Assembly (NCBI GenBank): GCA_921293015.1
Contig: OV121091.1
Span: 27,574,839 to 27,638,838, forward strand
Direction of reading: 5' to 3'
Length of the DNA: 64,000 nt
Source: Phorcus lineatus
Lineage: Eukaryota > Mollusca > Gastropoda > Trochida > Trochidae
Part shown: positions 61,330 through 64,000 of the stretch, in pieces
Numbering within the stretch: position 1 is the first letter of the stretch
How the letters are laid out: the number at the start of each line of letters is the position of its first letter
Translations under genes and position numbers: made by a program
The notes under the pieces: model-generated
Seen by the model: only the letters and a program-made list of their open reading frames with translations
Database searches by the model: none
What the model was told of the DNA's origin: nothing

Positions 61330-62705
61330 TTCAAAATGTTTGGGTTACCTGACAAAGGTTCTCTTTTTCTTCATTACATAACAAAATAATCTGTTATCAA
61401 CTTTTTTATTTTGAGGAATTAATATTTTGAAAGGGTTGAACTGTGTACAAATGTTTGATTGAAAAAAAATCTATCTTCATATATTCTAATCCTTTCTTGT
61501 ATACTGTGAATCTATATGGAATTTATAATTCCTTTCTCTGCACAATCCTTTATGAAGTGTTTAGAGTTGTTGAAATTGTAGTTGATTTGTTTTCTACTTA
61601 GTCATTATGTTTTTTTGTGTGAAATAAAGTCCATGCCTCTAAGATATCATACCAAAAAGGATTTCCTCTTTCTCCTTTTTGGCAATACGCTTCAAAAGGT
61701 ATTTTGCATTGCTTATTCTTATCACATTTTAAAAAATGAAGTCTAAAGATAATCTAAAGGCATCAATAACTCTTTTTTTATCAATCATTCTTAACCCTCC
61801 TTCTTCGTATTTGTTTTTTTATTACATTTATTTTTAATTTAACCTTTTTTATCAACCCACATAAATTTGAAAAATATTTTGTACAAAAAAGTGATAGATT
61901 CTGTTGGTGGGTTGGGCAAAGAATTATAAACAGGAACTAATTTGTAGAGAGCTCATGTTTTCATTACTGTTATTTTACAAAAACGAGTTAGATCTCATTT
62001 TTCCCAAGATGTCAAGAGTCAATTATTTCAGTCTCTTCTGGTGTTGATTATCAACAAGTCTTCAAGATCTGATGTGAACCTTCTACCAAGAACATTTATT
62101 TCACCAACTAACCATTCAATGTTCAGGTAATGAAAATTTTTATGATATGATTTAACCTTTCTATCAAGAGATTGTTCGGTATCATCAGCATATTAATTCA
62201 ATTCATATTCAATACCATCAATGGCATTACCTTTGATGTCTTCATTATTGGTTATCATGCAACCAAGATGAAGAAGTGTTGATAGTGGGTCTCCTTTGCC
62301 ACATACCCTTTTATAAGCTAAGAAGTCAGAAAAATTAACGTGTTGGTTGACACAAGAAGTTTTATCGTAAGTTGATATATCCATCCATCTGATAATTCAG
62401 GGAAAAATCAAATGTGTGCAAAACTAGATTGATAAAAAAATCAATTAAAATAAACAGTCTATGAATGTTTTTTTCTTTGTGTCAAAAAATGTGTCAATAA
62501 AGTAATCTTGTGTTTCACCTGGTATGTAACCAGTTTCATTAGAGAATGATTGAATTCATTCAAAGTGGTTTTTAATCTATTCACTTCAATACATGAGTTG
62601 ATAATCCTATAAACAGCATATAGTAAACTGATAGGGCTCCAGTTATTTCTTTGTTACATTTTGGAATACAGGTGATAACACATTTCTTCATACTAAAAGA
62701 CATAT
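61330..62705 (-). mobile_element. Heavily decayed L1/Tx1-like LINE, sister of the 42-44 kb copy
   Basis: Minus-strand islands in order: LYAVYRIINSCIEVNRLKTT (62.58-62.64 kb), TYDKTSCVNQHVNFSDFL, KGDPLSTLLHLGCMITNNED, GIEYELN, then YADDTEQSLDR after a stop (62.19 kb), NSLPNPPTESI and IFFKFMW (61.88-61.92 kb), and a C-terminal tail to about 61.33 kb. Many stops and indels. Confidence 0.78.
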
Positions 62706-62981
62706 CATCTCCCTGTAACGTTATGTCACCAGATAATTATTATATCATCAAGTTAAATGTGTAACGTTTCTCTATATTTGTTTTGAAGGGGTATCGGGTA
62801 TATATCGTGTTTCTATCGTTATGTTATCAGATGTTATAGATTGTGTTTAACTTGTTTCTATAATAATGTTTCTATACGTTACTTTATTAAGTCTGTATTT
62901 TTAAAAGTAAAGATGTAACATGGTAACAGTTATCAATACGTTTAAGATCTATCATTAAAAAAATCACCGTTGATATCATAC

Positions 62982-63113
62982 TGCTACATCAGCGAATTTG
63001 TCTCCGCCTAGCTCCATCATATACCCTGATATCCTTCGAGCGTTTTAGGCCGAAGGATATCAGGGTATACATGTATGTTGGAGCTGGGCGGAGACAAATA
63101 CGCTGATGTAGCA
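62982..63113. mobile_element. 132-bp foldback element
   Basis: TGCTACATCAGCG…TTTGTCTCCGCC and onward to TACCCTGATATCCTTCG is mirrored through CGAAGGATATCAGGGTATAC to CGCTGATGTAGCA, with arms of about 57 bp, a small indel and a 12-nt loop. No coding capacity. Confidence 0.9.
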
Positions 63114-63471
63114 CGATGCATTGATATAATTTCGAATACTTTTCGAGGAAGGGCCAAGGCCATCTTAGAATGTGTTAGTCAAATTATTACAATTCTGTTA
63201 AAATATAAGTAATGTTCCTACCATTTTACTACGGTACAAGAAATATGTTCAAAATGGTCAAATGTGTTTGCTATTTTTCTTGTACAGATAAAAGTCATTT
63301 CGCTGATATTTTCTAAATATTTAATTCATTTGTTAGTAGTTCACCGAAATACGAAACATGCATCATTTTCTTCCTGTCTTCTTGACATAAATGATAAATC
63401 ATTTTGCTACGACCACTGTAAAGTATTAGAAGTATATTATTTTGACAGTTGATAGCGGGTGTTAACACCAT
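63114..63471. other. No gene seen
   Basis: AT-rich; a 62-codon plus frame has no domain. It would be the 3' flank of the minus-strand exon candidate at 63,472-63,570. Confidence 0.45.
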
Positions 63472-63570
63472 TCAAAACCTCATTTTATTAACTTCACAGC
63501 TGATGTTCTTAGCCCACAATTGACGGTACTGTTTAGTCTTAGCATCAAGATTCGCCCGCTGGCAGTTCAT
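63472..63570 (-). CDS. Candidate terminal (or single) coding exon, unidentified gene
   Basis: A very strong acceptor (eight T then CAG on the minus strand) is followed immediately by ATG and 32 codons to a TGA. The peptide starts MNCQRANLDAKTKQYRQLW and ends SCEVNKMRF. Codon choice looks coding and the composition is polar with two Cys. The ATG may be internal to a protein whose upstream exons lie between 63,571 and the window edge or beyond it. I do not recognise the family. Confidence 0.38.
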   Translation of the reverse strand: MNCQRANLDAKTKQYRQLWAKNISCEVNKMRF

Positions 63571-64000
63571 CTGAAAAAAAACATGTCCATTACACAACGC
63601 ATTTTCTAAAAATCCTTCGACTGCAAAGGTTATCTTTTTCAAAGTAATTTATTCAAATCTTTCCTCGTGGATATGTCACAGTTTGTCGTCTTAGGCAAAT
63701 TTCAAGATGTAAACACAGTATGAGTATACCATACCAACCACGTTAACATGATTCCATTTCCATCTCTGCCCTCGTAGGGAAGTCAGAACTGAAGTTAGTC
63801 GAGTAATCCTACATAGCTATTTTTACCATAATCGCTTGGTATATATTATTATCTGCACTCTAACGTCTAATTCTGAATAGTATAAACACAAAATGTATCG
63901 ATACAATTAAAAGTTGACCACTTACTGACACTGATCTTGATGAATTATTGAAATATACGAATGATAAGCCAATCTCATCAAGTTTATGGTTATCAGAAAT

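Noticed and set aside
1..64000. CRISPR arrays, phage or bacterial operons
   Set aside because: No direct repeat-spacer pattern, no long ORFs, no ribosome-binding-site-led gene strings; the sequence is eukaryotic.

Overview
This window reads as an AT-rich piece of a lophotrochozoan, most likely molluscan, nuclear genome. The evidence is an intron-containing neuropeptide F (NPF/NPY) gene of molluscan type, very sparse short exons, and a dense, mostly decayed load of eukaryotic transposable elements. Two abundant-repeat-like fragments (about 10.0 and 23.95 kb) resemble sequences I associate with scallop and abalone genomes; that is memory, not a search. Nothing looks prokaryotic: there are no operons, long ORFs or CRISPR arrays.

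Host genes. The one gene I can name is NPF on the plus strand at 2.76-4.64 kb: three coding exons, a TATA-like box 77 bp upstream of the ATG, and an AATAAA about 160 bp after the stop. A second probable gene lies on the minus strand at about 28.63-28.11 kb (3' part possibly 27.1 or 26.6 kb): a secreted, two-CxxxC-pair, KR-containing precursor that I do not recognise. Isolated exon candidates are a first coding exon (18,517-18,573 +), a terminal exon (50,261-50,307 +), a terminal exon near the right edge (63,472-63,570 -), and a CRE/TATA promoter-like block with a GTAAGT donor at 37.2-37.4 kb followed by a short coding-like exon at 37.8-38.0 kb.

Mobile DNA. Non-LTR retrotransposon remnants: a CR1/jockey-like copy at 24.1-26.5 kb (+), a second at 58.75-57.4 kb (-), an L1/Tx1-like copy with a C-terminal zinc-finger motif at 44.4-42.0 kb (-), a much more decayed relative at 62.7-61.3 kb (-), and a LINE tail at 11.86-14.34 kb split by a 1.98-kb TIR element. 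Penelope-like fragments with GIY-YIG endonuclease sequence lie at 5.7-6.6 and 59.1 kb; the first is followed by a 277-bp near-palindrome carrying hammerhead-like motifs. DNA transposons: a Tc1-like DD34E copy with TIRs and TA duplication (51.0-52.5 kb), a Tc1 remnant with an internal deletion (60.2-60.7 kb), a mariner fragment (10.4-10.9 kb), a TTAA-flanked piggyBac-like MITE and a truncated sister, a Mutator-like foldback with long TIRs and 10-bp duplications (34.4-34.9 kb), a three-copy MITE family, and several orphan hairpin elements.

The long stretches in between (about 6.6-10.0, 14.6-16.5, 18.6-22.1, 39.9-42.0, 44.4-47.1 and 54.5-57.4 kb) show no gene I can support. The genes do not form a joint pathway; the window is best read as the edges of a few widely spaced genes, two of them secretory-peptide-like, embedded in layered transposon debris.
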